8,808 bases of DNA, taken from assembly GCA_002348365.1 (NCBI GenBank), contig DEBC01000060.1, positions 3,603 to 12,410 of the forward strand, in the 5' to 3' direction. The translations under genes and the position numbers were made by a program. Shown here in pieces: positions 1 to 6,385 of the stretch. Below the pieces are notes generated by a model. That model made no database searches. It had not been told where the DNA came from and saw only the letters and a program-made list of their open reading frames with translations. This DNA comes from Alphaproteobacteria bacterium UBA2966. Lineage in GTDB: Bacteria; Pseudomonadota; Alphaproteobacteria; UBA2966. Numbering within the stretch: the stretch's first letter is position 1; every line of letters begins with the position of its first letter.

Positions 1-600
1 CTTGGCGAGCGCGTCGCATCCCCCGGCGTCACCGTCATTGATGACGGGTCCATCAATCAGCGGCGTGGATCGTTGACCGTGGACGATGAAGGCACGCCAA
101 CAGAACCCACCATTCTGATCGAAGACGGAATCCTGAAAGGCTATCTTCAAGATCGCCTGAATGCCCGGTTGATGGGAATGAAACCCACCGGCAATGGCCG
201 GCGACAGGATTTCGCTCACTCACCCATGCCGCGCATGACCAACACTTTCATGCTAGCCGGCGAGCGGGATCCCGATGAGATCCTGCAGTCGGTCGATCGC
301 GGCCTCTACGCCGTTTCCTTCGGTGGCGGCCAGGTCGATATCACCAGCGGCAAGTTCGTGTTCACCTGCACTGAGGCTTACCGCATCGAAGGCGGCAAGA
401 TTGGCGCACCCGTCAAGGGTGCGACTCTCATCGGACATGGGCCTGATGTGCTGACCAAAGTCTCCGCAGTTGGCAACAATATGGAACTCGATCCCGGCGT
501 CGGCGTCTGCGGCAAGAATGGCCAGGGCGTACCGGTCGGAGTCGGGCAGCCGACGTTGCTGATCGACGGGTTGACCGTTGGCGGCACGGAAGCGGCCTAG
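1..600 (+). CDS. tldD: TldD metalloprotease subunit, C-terminal part (5' end outside window)
   Basis: The reading frame is open from the first base and ends with TAG at 598-600, leaving 199 C-terminal residues. In E. coli, TldD with TldE (PmbA) forms a zinc protease that trims the microcin B17 precursor and degrades the antitoxin CcdA; the target here is unknown. The assignment rests on family blocks seen in order: a GSL/DDEGTPT stretch near visible residues 24-31, LIEDGILKGYLQDR, an NT.M..G motif, FGGGQVDITSGKFVF, the EAYRIEGGKIG stretch leading to PVKGATLIG, and CGKNGQGVPVGVGQPTL near the end. The HExxH zinc motif lies in the missing N-terminal part. The gene converges on tupA with overlapping stop codons, so there is no room for a separate terminator between them. 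The family call is secure; the true start cannot be seen. Confidence 0.95.
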   Translation, partial: LGERVASPGVTVIDDGSINQRRGSLTVDDEGTPTEPTILIEDGILKGYLQDRLNARLMGMKPTGNGRRQDFAHSPMPRMTNTFMLAGERDPDEILQSVDRGLYAVSFGGGQVDITSGKFVFTCTEAYRIEGGKIGAPVKGATLIGHGPDVLTKVSAVGNNMELDPGVGVCGKNGQGVPVGVGQPTLLIDGLTVGGTEAA

Positions 601-1442
601 TCAGGATTCGGGAAGAAAACCTGCTCGCCATCAATCCTGAAGGCGGCAATCGCCGCTTGCCCTGCGGGAGACAGCAGCCATTCAATGAATGACCTCCCGA
701 GCGTTGCTTTTACGTGAGGGTGCCTTTCCGGATTCACCAATATGACCGCGTATTGGTTGTTTAGGGCCGGATCCTGCTCGACAAGAATATTTAGGCTTTT
801 CTTGTTGGCGAAACTGGACCACGTGGCTCGATCAACCAACGTGTAAGCGCCCATGGCCACGGCTGCATTGAGGGTTGCCCCCATCCCGGCTCCCATCTCT
901 TGATACCACGTCCCGCTTGCCTCACCAGGGTGGATTTCAATGCTCCGCCACAAAGACAGTTCGGCCATGTGCGTACCGCTGTCATCGCCTCGAGACGCGA
1001 ACAGGGATCGTGTTTCGGCGATGCGCGTAAGCGCCGCGCCGGCGCTCTTCGAATCAGCGACCCCGGCAGGATCATGCCGGGGACCGACAAGAACGAAATC
1101 GTTGTGCATGACTGCCTGGCGTTTCACACCGAAGCCCTCTGCTACGAACCGTTCCTCGGAAGCCCTGTGATGCACCAGCAAGACATCCGCATCACCATTG
1201 GCGGCCAGACGGATGGCCTGGCCGGTGCCGACCGCCACCACCCGAACCTCCACGCCGGAACCGGCGGTGTAAACCGGCAGAATTTGTCTAAACAGTCCGG
1301 AATTCTCGGTCGATGTGGTCGAAGCCAGCGTAATGTACCTCTGTTCTGCCAATGTCGGGCCATCGATGCCAAGAACGAGCACACTGAAGGCGACGGCAAC
1401 GGCCTTTGTCCCGAGTGCGAACACTTTCTTCTGAGTTACCAA
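597..1442 (-). CDS. tupA: Tungstate ABC transporter, periplasmic substrate-binding protein (TupA-type)
   Basis: This periplasmic protein would bind tungstate and deliver it to the TupB/TupC importer. Residues 1-32 read as a signal peptide: lysines at 5, 6 and 13, a hydrophobic stretch at 14-26 and a likely cut after LA at 31-32. The mature part opens with the STTSTENSGL block (41-50), which contains the TTS-type oxyanion-binding signature of TupA/WtpA-like proteins. It continues with MHNDFVLVGP (112-121) and GDDSGTH (152-158), both typical of the family. The length of 281 aa is normal. The TTG start at 1442 overlaps the tail of tupC (stop at 1438-1436), so translation is probably coupled; a GTG at residue 7 is an alternative start and no strong Shine-Dalgarno decides between them. 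It is the last gene of the transporter set. Specificity for tungstate over molybdate is inferred from the family. Confidence 0.9.
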   Translation of the reverse strand: MVTQKKVFALGTKAVAVAFSVLVLGIDGPTLAEQRYITLASTTSTENSGLFRQILPVYTAGSGVEVRVVAVGTGQAIRLAANGDADVLLVHHRASEERFVAEGFGVKRQAVMHNDFVLVGPRHDPAGVADSKSAGAALTRIAETRSLFASRGDDSGTHMAELSLWRSIEIHPGEASGTWYQEMGAGMGATLNAAVAMGAYTLVDRATWSSFANKKSLNILVEQDPALNNQYAVILVNPERHPHVKATLGRSFIEWLLSPAGQAAIAAFRIDGEQVFFPNPD

Positions 1443-2149
1443 AGCAATCTGCCATCAAGAAATGCGCGGGCGGCCTCACTCTCCGGAGCACTGAAGAATT
1501 TGGCTGGACTGGCGCGCTCCGTCAGCCGGCCGTTATGAAGGAAGATCACGTCTTCGGCGACGCGACGCGCCTGTGCGAGATCATGCGTCGTCATCACGAT
1601 CTTGGTGCCGGCAGCATGAATATCTTCGATGATACGCTCAACCGCGCCGGTGCCGCTGGGGTCGAGGCTTGCTGTGGGTTCATCAAGAAACAGGACCTCC
1701 GGCTGAAGTGCCCATGCCCGTGCCAGTGCGAGGCGTTGCTGCTCGCCGACCGAAAGCACTCGCGCCGGCCTTTCGGCGACATGCCCGAGCCCCGTCTGGG
1801 CCAGCGCGCGCTCTATCCTCTCCTGTCGATGCGCGGTTGGGATCTCATGAAGTTTCAGGCCGTAGGCGATGTTGGCGCGCACCGACCGCCGCAACATCAC
1901 GGGCTTCTGGAACACCATTCCCTGGCGCCTGCGTGCGTGAGTGGAGTCCGAGCCAGACCAGGTCAATTTGCCAGCAGTTGGACCAATCAGACCGTGGCAG
2001 AGTCGCAACAGAAGGCTCTTGCCCGCCCCATTTGGTCCGAGAATGACGGTCTTCGGTCCCGCCTCGATCTCGAGATCAATACCATCGATCAGGATCTGTC
2101 CGCCGGCGTGGACCGAGACCCCCTTTAGCAGCAGTGGAAGGACGGACAT
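1436..2149 (-). CDS. tupC: Tungstate ABC transporter, ATP-binding protein (TupC-type)
   Basis: This cytoplasmic ATPase would drive the tungstate importer. All nucleotide-binding motifs are present in the 237-residue product: Walker A GPNGAGKS at 38-45, a Q-loop glutamine at 81, signature LSVGEQQ at 132-138 (a variant of LSGGQ), Walker B VLFLDE at 152-157, D-loop SLD at 161-163 and the switch histidine at 189 in MTTHD. There is no extra C-terminal regulatory domain of the ModC TOBE type, which agrees with a Tup system rather than Mod. The ATG start lies 2 bases past the tupB TGA, and its own stop overlaps the tupA start, so the three genes form a tight translational unit. The name tupC follows from the neighbours; the ATPase alone would not fix the substrate. 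Confidence 0.9.
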   Translation of the reverse strand: MSVLPLLLKGVSVHAGGQILIDGIDLEIEAGPKTVILGPNGAGKSLLLRLCHGLIGPTAGKLTWSGSDSTHARRRQGMVFQKPVMLRRSVRANIAYGLKLHEIPTAHRQERIERALAQTGLGHVAERPARVLSVGEQQRLALARAWALQPEVLFLDEPTASLDPSGTGAVERIIEDIHAAGTKIVMTTHDLAQARRVAEDVIFLHNGRLTERASPAKFFSAPESEAARAFLDGRLLW

Positions 2150-2151
2150 GC

Positions 2152-2856
2152 TCAGGCCCGCCGATATGAGGTTACGCCGCCGAACATCGCGGCGACACCA
2201 TTCACGCCAACAGCAAGCAAGACGAGGATCAATCCCAGGGCCAGAGCAAGGGCGAGGTTACCTTTGCTTGCTTCAAGCGCGATTGTCGTGGTCATGACGC
2301 GGGTGACGTATGCGATATTCCCACCCACGATGAACACCGCCCCCACTTCGGCAATCGCACGCCCAAATCCCGCCATGACCACTGTCACGAGTCGCAATCG
2401 GCCGTCCCAGAGCAGCGTCAGCACGGCGTGATGGGGCTGCGCACCCAGCGAACAAAGCTGCTCGCGATATTCCTCGTAGAGATCCCGCATCGCATCTCGG
2501 GACAAAGCGGCAATGATGGGCATGATGAGGACCGTTTGCGCTATGACCATCGCCGCGGGCGTAAACAAGAGGCCCAATACACCGAGCGGCCCTGCGCGAG
2601 ATAACAAGAGATAGACCATCAGTCCGACAAAGACCGGTGGCAGGCCCATCAGTGAATTCAAAGCGACAATCACGAGTCGACGACCGGGAAACCGGTACAC
2701 CGCTATGACAGCTCCGAGCGGCAGGCCAATCGCGGCGGCGGCCACCATCGCCGTCAAACTCACGAAGAGCGAACGCCCCACGATATCCACCAACTCCCCA
2801 TCCAGAGTTGCGATGAGCTGGAACGCAAGAACGAAGGCGGTGGAGATATCGGACAT
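2152..2856 (-). CDS. tupB: Tungstate ABC transporter, permease (TupB-type)
   Basis: This inner-membrane permease of the importer has 234 residues. Hydrophobic segments lie near 29-54, 61-85, 93-118, 155-178 and 201-226. A cytoplasmic loop at about 127-150 with a conserved glycine at 138 matches the EAA loop that contacts the ATPase. The blocks GFGRAIAEVGAVFIVGGNI (163-181) and TRVMTTTIALEASKGN (185-200) are characteristic of TupB-type permeases. It starts with ATG at 2856; upstream there is only a weak ribosome-binding sequence. It is the first transporter gene after gshA, 86 bases from the gshA stop on the same strand, so it may be read from the rsmE-gshA transcript or from an unrecognised promoter in that gap. 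The gene order permease-ATPase-binding protein differs from the usual tupABC. Confidence 0.9.
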   Translation of the reverse strand: MSDISTAFVLAFQLIATLDGELVDIVGRSLFVSLTAMVAAAAIGLPLGAVIAVYRFPGRRLVIVALNSLMGLPPVFVGLMVYLLLSRAGPLGVLGLLFTPAAMVIAQTVLIMPIIAALSRDAMRDLYEEYREQLCSLGAQPHHAVLTLLWDGRLRLVTVVMAGFGRAIAEVGAVFIVGGNIAYVTRVMTTTIALEASKGNLALALALGLILVLLAVGVNGVAAMFGGVTSYRRA

Positions 2857-2942
2857 TTCAGTTAGGAATACGCTTCAGTGATTGGCGGCGCCCCGCGCTT
2901 AACCGTGGTGTCCTCAGCAAACTGTGCTGGCAGACTGCTGCT
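2857..2942 (-). other. gshA-tupB intergenic gap
   Basis: These 86 bases separate the gshA stop from the tupB start on the same strand. I see no convincing -35/-10 pair, no ModE-type operator and no hairpin followed by a T-run. It contains one arm of the AGGAATACGC/GCGTATTCCT inverted repeat, a GGCGCC palindrome, and a GCTTCAGT octamer at 2872-2879 that recurs in the same orientation at 2940-2947. Whether tupBCA has its own promoter cannot be read from the sequence. Confidence 0.4.
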
Positions 2943-2959
2943 TCAGTACGCGTATTCCT
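2864..2959. repeat. 10-bp perfect inverted repeat around the gshA stop and upstream of tupB
   Basis: AGGAATACGC at 2864-2873 and its exact reverse complement GCGTATTCCT at 2950-2959 are separated by 76 bases. The second arm lies inside the last codons of gshA, so coding constraint explains its sequence in part. The spacing is too long for an ordinary intrinsic terminator, and there is no T-run. It could be chance, a long-range RNA fold or a pair of operator half-sites ahead of tupB. Confidence 0.4.
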
Positions 2960-4304
2960 CGAACGCAGGGTCGATACTCTTTCCCCATCGCGTCTCGTAG
3001 GCCTCAAGCAATTCCTCCGCTGGCGTCACGCCCGATTCGGCGATTGCGCGAAGCGGGTTCAGAAAGTGATCCTCGTTGTCCCCCATGCTGTCGCGGACTC
3101 CTCGTCGGCGCAGTCCTTGGCTGGAGATATTGATCACCTCACACGCAATCTCCTGCACGCGGCGGCCGCGAAACTCCGCCTGCAATGCCCGACGCGTTAC
3201 ATCCTCGTGCAGTGCCACCACTTCCGCATGGGTCCAGTCTTTGCTCAATTCATAAGCCGCATCGAGCGCCGAGGCCTCATACAACAACCCGACCCATAGC
3301 GCAGGCAATGCACACAACCTGCCCCATGGTCCACCGTCGGCGCCCCTCAGTTCCAGAAAGTGTTTTAGCCGGACCTCGGGAAAGGCTGTCGAGACATGGT
3401 CTTCCCAATCCTGCAGGGTGGGCCGCTCTCCTGGCAGTTCTTCGAGCTTACCGTCCAGAAAGTCCCGGAAGGAGCGTCCTGCGACATCCACATATGCTTC
3501 GCCGCGGTGGACGAAATACATTGGAACGTCCAAGGCATAGTCTGTATAGCGCTCAAAGCCCATGCCATCCTCGAACGCAAAAGGCAGGAATCCTGTGCGA
3601 TCCGGATCGGTATCTGTCCACACAAAGCTGCGGTAACTGAGGAAGCCGTTGGGCTTACCTTCCTTGAAGGGTGAATTCGCGAATAGGGCCGTGGCGATCG
3701 GTTGAAGACGCAACGCCAACCGCAGCTTTTTGACCATGTCGGCCTCTGACGCGTAGTCGAGGTTCACTTGAACAGTGCATGTCCGGAACATCATGTCGAG
3801 CCCGAGAGAGCCTCGTGTCGGCATGTAGCGGCTCATGATTCCGTAGCGGCCTTTCGGCATAAGAGGCATATCGTCGTGCTGCCACTTCGGGTGATACCCA
3901 AGACCAAGGAAGCCGATGTCTAGCTCGGTACCGATCTCCTTAACCTGTGTGAGGTGGGTGTTTACCTCATGACATGTCTGGTGAAGATTCTCGACGGGCG
4001 CGCCGGATAATTCGATTGCGCCACTTGGTTCCAAGGTCACCGCCTGTCCGTCAAGTGTCAGTGCGATAACGTTCTCACCTTCGAGGACCGGCGCCCAACC
4101 GTAACGTTGCAGCCTCTCCAGGATGGCCTTGATCCCGACCTCGCCTTCATAAGGCAAAGGGCGAAAGTCATCCCGCCGATAAGCGAACTTCTCGTGCTCT
4201 GTCCCGATCCGCCATTTCACAGGCGGCTTGCAGCCGCGCTCAAAATACGAAACGAGATCGGCCCGATCGTTGATCAAAGGCGAATCGGCGTGGGCACCTG
4301 CCAA
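2943..4304 (-). CDS. gshA: Glutamate--cysteine ligase, plant/alphaproteobacterial type
   Basis: This cytoplasmic enzyme joins L-glutamate and L-cysteine using ATP to give gamma-glutamylcysteine, the first and usually limiting step of glutathione synthesis. The 453-residue product is the normal length of the class II family found in plants and alphaproteobacteria, not the E. coli type. Diagnostic blocks are WRIGTEHEKFAY at 31-42, TLEPSGAIELSGAP at 90-103, FRTCTVQVNLDY at 173-184, and a C-terminal stretch with SMGDNEDHFLNPLRAIAESG. The start is TTG: no ATG or GTG lies in frame in the 80-odd bases upstream, and GAGGAA sits six bases before the TTG. The gene follows rsmE by 117 bases on the same strand, a pairing I recall as common in alphaproteobacteria. 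Glutathione synthetase (gshB) is not in the window. Confidence 0.96.
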   Translation of the reverse strand: MAGAHADSPLINDRADLVSYFERGCKPPVKWRIGTEHEKFAYRRDDFRPLPYEGEVGIKAILERLQRYGWAPVLEGENVIALTLDGQAVTLEPSGAIELSGAPVENLHQTCHEVNTHLTQVKEIGTELDIGFLGLGYHPKWQHDDMPLMPKGRYGIMSRYMPTRGSLGLDMMFRTCTVQVNLDYASEADMVKKLRLALRLQPIATALFANSPFKEGKPNGFLSYRSFVWTDTDPDRTGFLPFAFEDGMGFERYTDYALDVPMYFVHRGEAYVDVAGRSFRDFLDGKLEELPGERPTLQDWEDHVSTAFPEVRLKHFLELRGADGGPWGRLCALPALWVGLLYEASALDAAYELSKDWTHAEVVALHEDVTRRALQAEFRGRRVQEIACEVINISSQGLRRRGVRDSMGDNEDHFLNPLRAIAESGVTPAEELLEAYETRWGKSIDPAFEEYAY

Positions 4305-4310
4305 ATCGAT

Positions 4311-4316
4311 TTCCTC
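4311..4316 (-). promoter_or_regulatory. Ribosome-binding site of gshA
   Basis: On the minus strand GAGGAA is followed by a six-base spacer and then TTG. This good Shine-Dalgarno match at ideal spacing decides the rare TTG start of gshA, as the frame upstream holds no other usual start codon nearby. Confidence 0.7.
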
Positions 4317-4355
4317 AAATGGTCTGGATAGGCAAACAGGTCGACGGAATAGTAT

Positions 4356-4389
4356 TTGCTCAACTAGCAGTCCTACCGATGCTGAGCAA
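4356..4389. repeat. Interrupted hairpin in the rsmE-gshA gap
   Basis: TTGCTCA at 4356-4362 pairs with TGAGCAA at 4383-4389, and after a four-base bulge GCA at 4367-4369 pairs with TGC at 4380-4382, leaving a ten-base loop. There is no T-run after it on either strand, so it does not look like an intrinsic terminator. It could be an RNA processing or attenuation element in the rsmE-gshA transcript, or chance. I see no convincing promoter in the rest of the 117-base gap. Confidence 0.35.
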
Positions 4390-4421
4390 GTGTCGAACCC
4401 ACGCGACGAAACGTCTCGTGT

Positions 4422-5165
4422 TCACGAACCAGCCATCCACGCCTGAAAAATCCCCAGCGCCACCGTGGCCGCCGTTTCACTTCGAAGCACGTGGCGACCG
4501 AGATCAATACCAGTGACCTTGGCATGGCCTCCAATGAGTTTCCTCTCGGATTGATCGAAGCCGCCTTCCGGACCGGTTAGAAGGATCCAGGGTCCGGAGT
4601 GGTCCGTTTTACTTAACCGAGCCAACACCGCGTTAACAGCTGGGCTGTCACCAGATTCATCACACCAGAGAACCTGCGAACCAGCATCCAGCGACGCCAA
4701 GAATAGCTCCAGCTCTTGCACCTCCATAACTTCGGGCACCGACAACCGCCCGCACTGCTCCGCAGCTTCGGTTGCGCGAAGAGTCAGTCGATTGACGTTT
4801 GCGCGCGATACCACCGTTCTGCGGGTGGTGACGGGCACAATGCGCGTGACGCCCAGTTCGGTCGCCTTTTCAACGAGAAAATCCATGCGGGCTCTTTTGA
4901 CGAGTGCCGCGGCGATCCAAACGTCGAGCTCCACAGGCTGGGATCGCAACGATCCCAACAGACCGACCGTGCAGCCCTTGCGAGTGGCACGCCGAATAGT
5001 GCCTTGCCATTCGCCATCTCGGCCGTTGAACAGAACAATCGGGTCCCCGACGCCCAGTCGCATGACATTGGACACGTAATGTGCGGCATCACGTGTCAGT
5101 TCAAGCGATGCCCCCTCGGCGAGTGTCTCGTTGACGAAAAGGCGTACACTGCTCTTACGAACCAT
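4422..5165 (-). CDS. rsmE: 16S rRNA (uracil(1498)-N3)-methyltransferase RsmE
   Basis: The enzyme methylates N3 of U1498 in 16S rRNA using S-adenosylmethionine, late in 30S subunit maturation. It belongs to the SPOUT (trefoil-knot) superfamily. The N-terminal part (residues 1-70) is the PUA-like RNA-binding domain, with RLFV near residue 8 and HYVSNVMRLGVGD at about 29-41. The knot domain shows KATELGV at 100-106, RATEAAEQCGR at 130-140, GPEGGF at 198-203 and LGRHVLRSETA at 222-232, the last two forming the cofactor-binding knot. The 247-residue length is normal. I chose the ATG at 5165 because the product then begins just before the conserved RLFV; a GTG at 5174 would add three residues. It is probably the first gene of the rsmE-gshA(-tupBCA) transcript and diverges from ubiA. 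Confidence 0.95.
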   Translation of the reverse strand: MVRKSSVRLFVNETLAEGASLELTRDAAHYVSNVMRLGVGDPIVLFNGRDGEWQGTIRRATRKGCTVGLLGSLRSQPVELDVWIAAALVKRARMDFLVEKATELGVTRIVPVTTRRTVVSRANVNRLTLRATEAAEQCGRLSVPEVMEVQELELFLASLDAGSQVLWCDESGDSPAVNAVLARLSKTDHSGPWILLTGPEGGFDQSERKLIGGHAKVTGIDLGRHVLRSETAATVALGIFQAWMAGS

Positions 5166-5320
5166 GCCAATCACTCAGATTTGCTATGGGCATTGTCAAC
5201 CCTTTCTGATGAACTTGCAGGCCAGCCGGCAGGAATCAAACAGCGCGATCAGTCTCCAAAGAGCGCAACGCGGACAGTGTGGAGTTGTCCAATTGTGGCA
5301 AGCAAGATAGTGCTATTCAG
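5166..5320. other. Divergent intergenic region between rsmE and ubiA
   Basis: This stretch of about 155 bases must hold promoters for both divergent genes if they are transcribed from here. On the minus strand a perfect TTGACA (5199-5194) lies upstream of rsmE, but no acceptable -10 follows at 16-19 bases, so I do not call a promoter. Nothing convincing was seen for ubiA. If ubiA starts at the GTG at 5279, the last 42 bases of this region would be coding. Confidence 0.4.
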
Positions 5321-6280
5321 ATGAGACGAGAGGCGGATGCACTCATCGCAGATGCGAAGGCTGGCAACTGGGTCGATCGTTTCGCCCCCAATGCACTGAA
5401 GCCCTTCCTGAAACTGGGCCGCTTCGATCGGCCCATCGGTTATTGGCTCCTGCTTTGGCCCTGCTGGTGGTCGCTCGCCCTGGCGGCACGCGAACAGCCG
5501 ATCGGCTGGCAATTTCCCGTTTCGGGCGGGAACGGTTGGCCGGACCCCCTCCTGCTCCTTTTGTTCTACGTTGGCGCGGCTTCAATGCGGGCAGCGGGTT
5601 GCGCATACAATGACATCGTCGACCGCGACATCGACGCATTGGTGGAGCGTACGGCCCTTCGTCCATTGGCCAGCAGACAGATCTCCCTCACCCAATCGGT
5701 TGTCTTTCTGGTCGCCATGGCCCTTGTCGGCCTCGCCGTGCTCGTAACGTTCAATGGGTTTGCAATCGCACTGGGACTGGGCTCGCTCGGTATTGTTGCG
5801 CTGTACCCGCATATGAAACGCATTACCTACTTTCCCCAGATTTTCCTGGGCCTGGCCTTTAACTGGGGCGCATTAATGGGTTGGGCGGTGTTAACCGGCG
5901 AACTCATACCAGCCGTGGTGGTTCTCTATATCGCGGGTATAGCTTGGACCCTAGGCTACGACACAATCTACGCCCATCAGGACAAGGAAGATGACCTGCT
6001 CGTCGGCGTGAAATCCATGGCCATCAAGCTGGGGTACAACACCAGGCCCTGGCTTGCCATCTTTTACACGGTGACAGTAGTCGGGATCTTGATAGCGGGT
6101 TGGCTTGTCGGGGTTGGCTGGGTGTTTTATGCCAGCATGATTGTCGTCGCTGCACAGTTTGCCTGGCAGGTCTTCAAGGTTGACTTCGATTCGACCGAAG
6201 ACTGCCTGGCGAAATTCCGCTCGAACCACCTGTTGGGCGCATTGGTATTCGCTGCCATCATCTCGGGCAGCATCATCTGA
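5321..6280 (+). CDS. ubiA: 4-hydroxybenzoate polyprenyltransferase UbiA
   Basis: This integral membrane prenyltransferase attaches the polyprenyl tail to 4-hydroxybenzoate, the first membrane-bound step of ubiquinone synthesis. With the ATG at 5321 the product has 319 residues. The first Asp-rich, Mg-diphosphate-binding motif is NDIVDRDID at 97-105, followed by RTALRPLASRQIS; the second is YDTIYAHQDKEDD at 213-225. Several hydrophobic segments surround them. The N-terminal NWVDRFAP and RFDRPIGYWLLLWPCWW stretches match alphaproteobacterial UbiA. A GTG at 5279 would add 14 residues; neither start has a strong ribosome-binding site, and ATG is preferred because homologous N-termini are short. 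The gene diverges from rsmE and ends 21 bases before the convergent cassette gene. UbiD, which acts next on the product, begins 2 kb downstream on the same strand. Confidence 0.95.
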   Translation: MRREADALIADAKAGNWVDRFAPNALKPFLKLGRFDRPIGYWLLLWPCWWSLALAAREQPIGWQFPVSGGNGWPDPLLLLLFYVGAASMRAAGCAYNDIVDRDIDALVERTALRPLASRQISLTQSVVFLVAMALVGLAVLVTFNGFAIALGLGSLGIVALYPHMKRITYFPQIFLGLAFNWGALMGWAVLTGELIPAVVVLYIAGIAWTLGYDTIYAHQDKEDDLLVGVKSMAIKLGYNTRPWLAIFYTVTVVGILIAGWLVGVGWVFYASMIVVAAQFAWQVFKVDFDSTEDCLAKFRSNHLLGALVFAAIISGSII

Positions 6281-6291
6281 GTAGGCGTCGA

Positions 6292-6385
6292 TCAGCTCTT
6301 GTCAAAATCGTTCGGCAAAACACGGCAAGATATCCGGTAGGGCTGATCTCCGTAGTCGCTGGGACCATCCACGACGGACACCGTC
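6292..6385 (-). other. Probable true 3' end of the YGSN gene in the +1 frame
   Basis: Downstream of the codons for RMDG (near 6385) the annotated frame gives an Arg/Ser-rich tail ending at 6302. The +1 frame gives VVDGPSDYGDQPYRISCRV and then LPNDFDKS, ending with TGA at 6294-6292, which reads like a natural acidic C-terminus. By hand count, G or C at third codon positions is 10 of 24 in the annotated frame and 17 of 27 in the +1 frame. This suggests one extra base near 6370-6400. GACGG/CCGTC, a 5-bp inverted repeat with a three-base loop (6373-6385), lies at the proposed site. Confidence 0.45.

Noticed and set aside
900..1538. Plus-strand open frame of 212 codons opposite tupA
   Set aside because: It is fully antisense to tupA and the end of tupC, both of which have clear family motifs; the product is Arg/His/Cys-rich with no recognisable domain.
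1406..2128. Plus-strand open frame of 240 codons opposite tupC
   Set aside because: It mirrors a well-supported ATPase gene, and the product has no domain character.
5194..5199. Perfect TTGACA on the minus strand upstream of rsmE
   Set aside because: No -10-like hexamer at 16-19 bases; the position would fall on the GTG/ATG start region. One hexamer alone is not enough for a promoter call.
4716..5324. Plus-strand open frame of 202 codons opposite rsmE
   Set aside because: It is antisense to rsmE, which carries all SPOUT motifs; the composition is that of a shadow frame and it runs into the ubiA start region.
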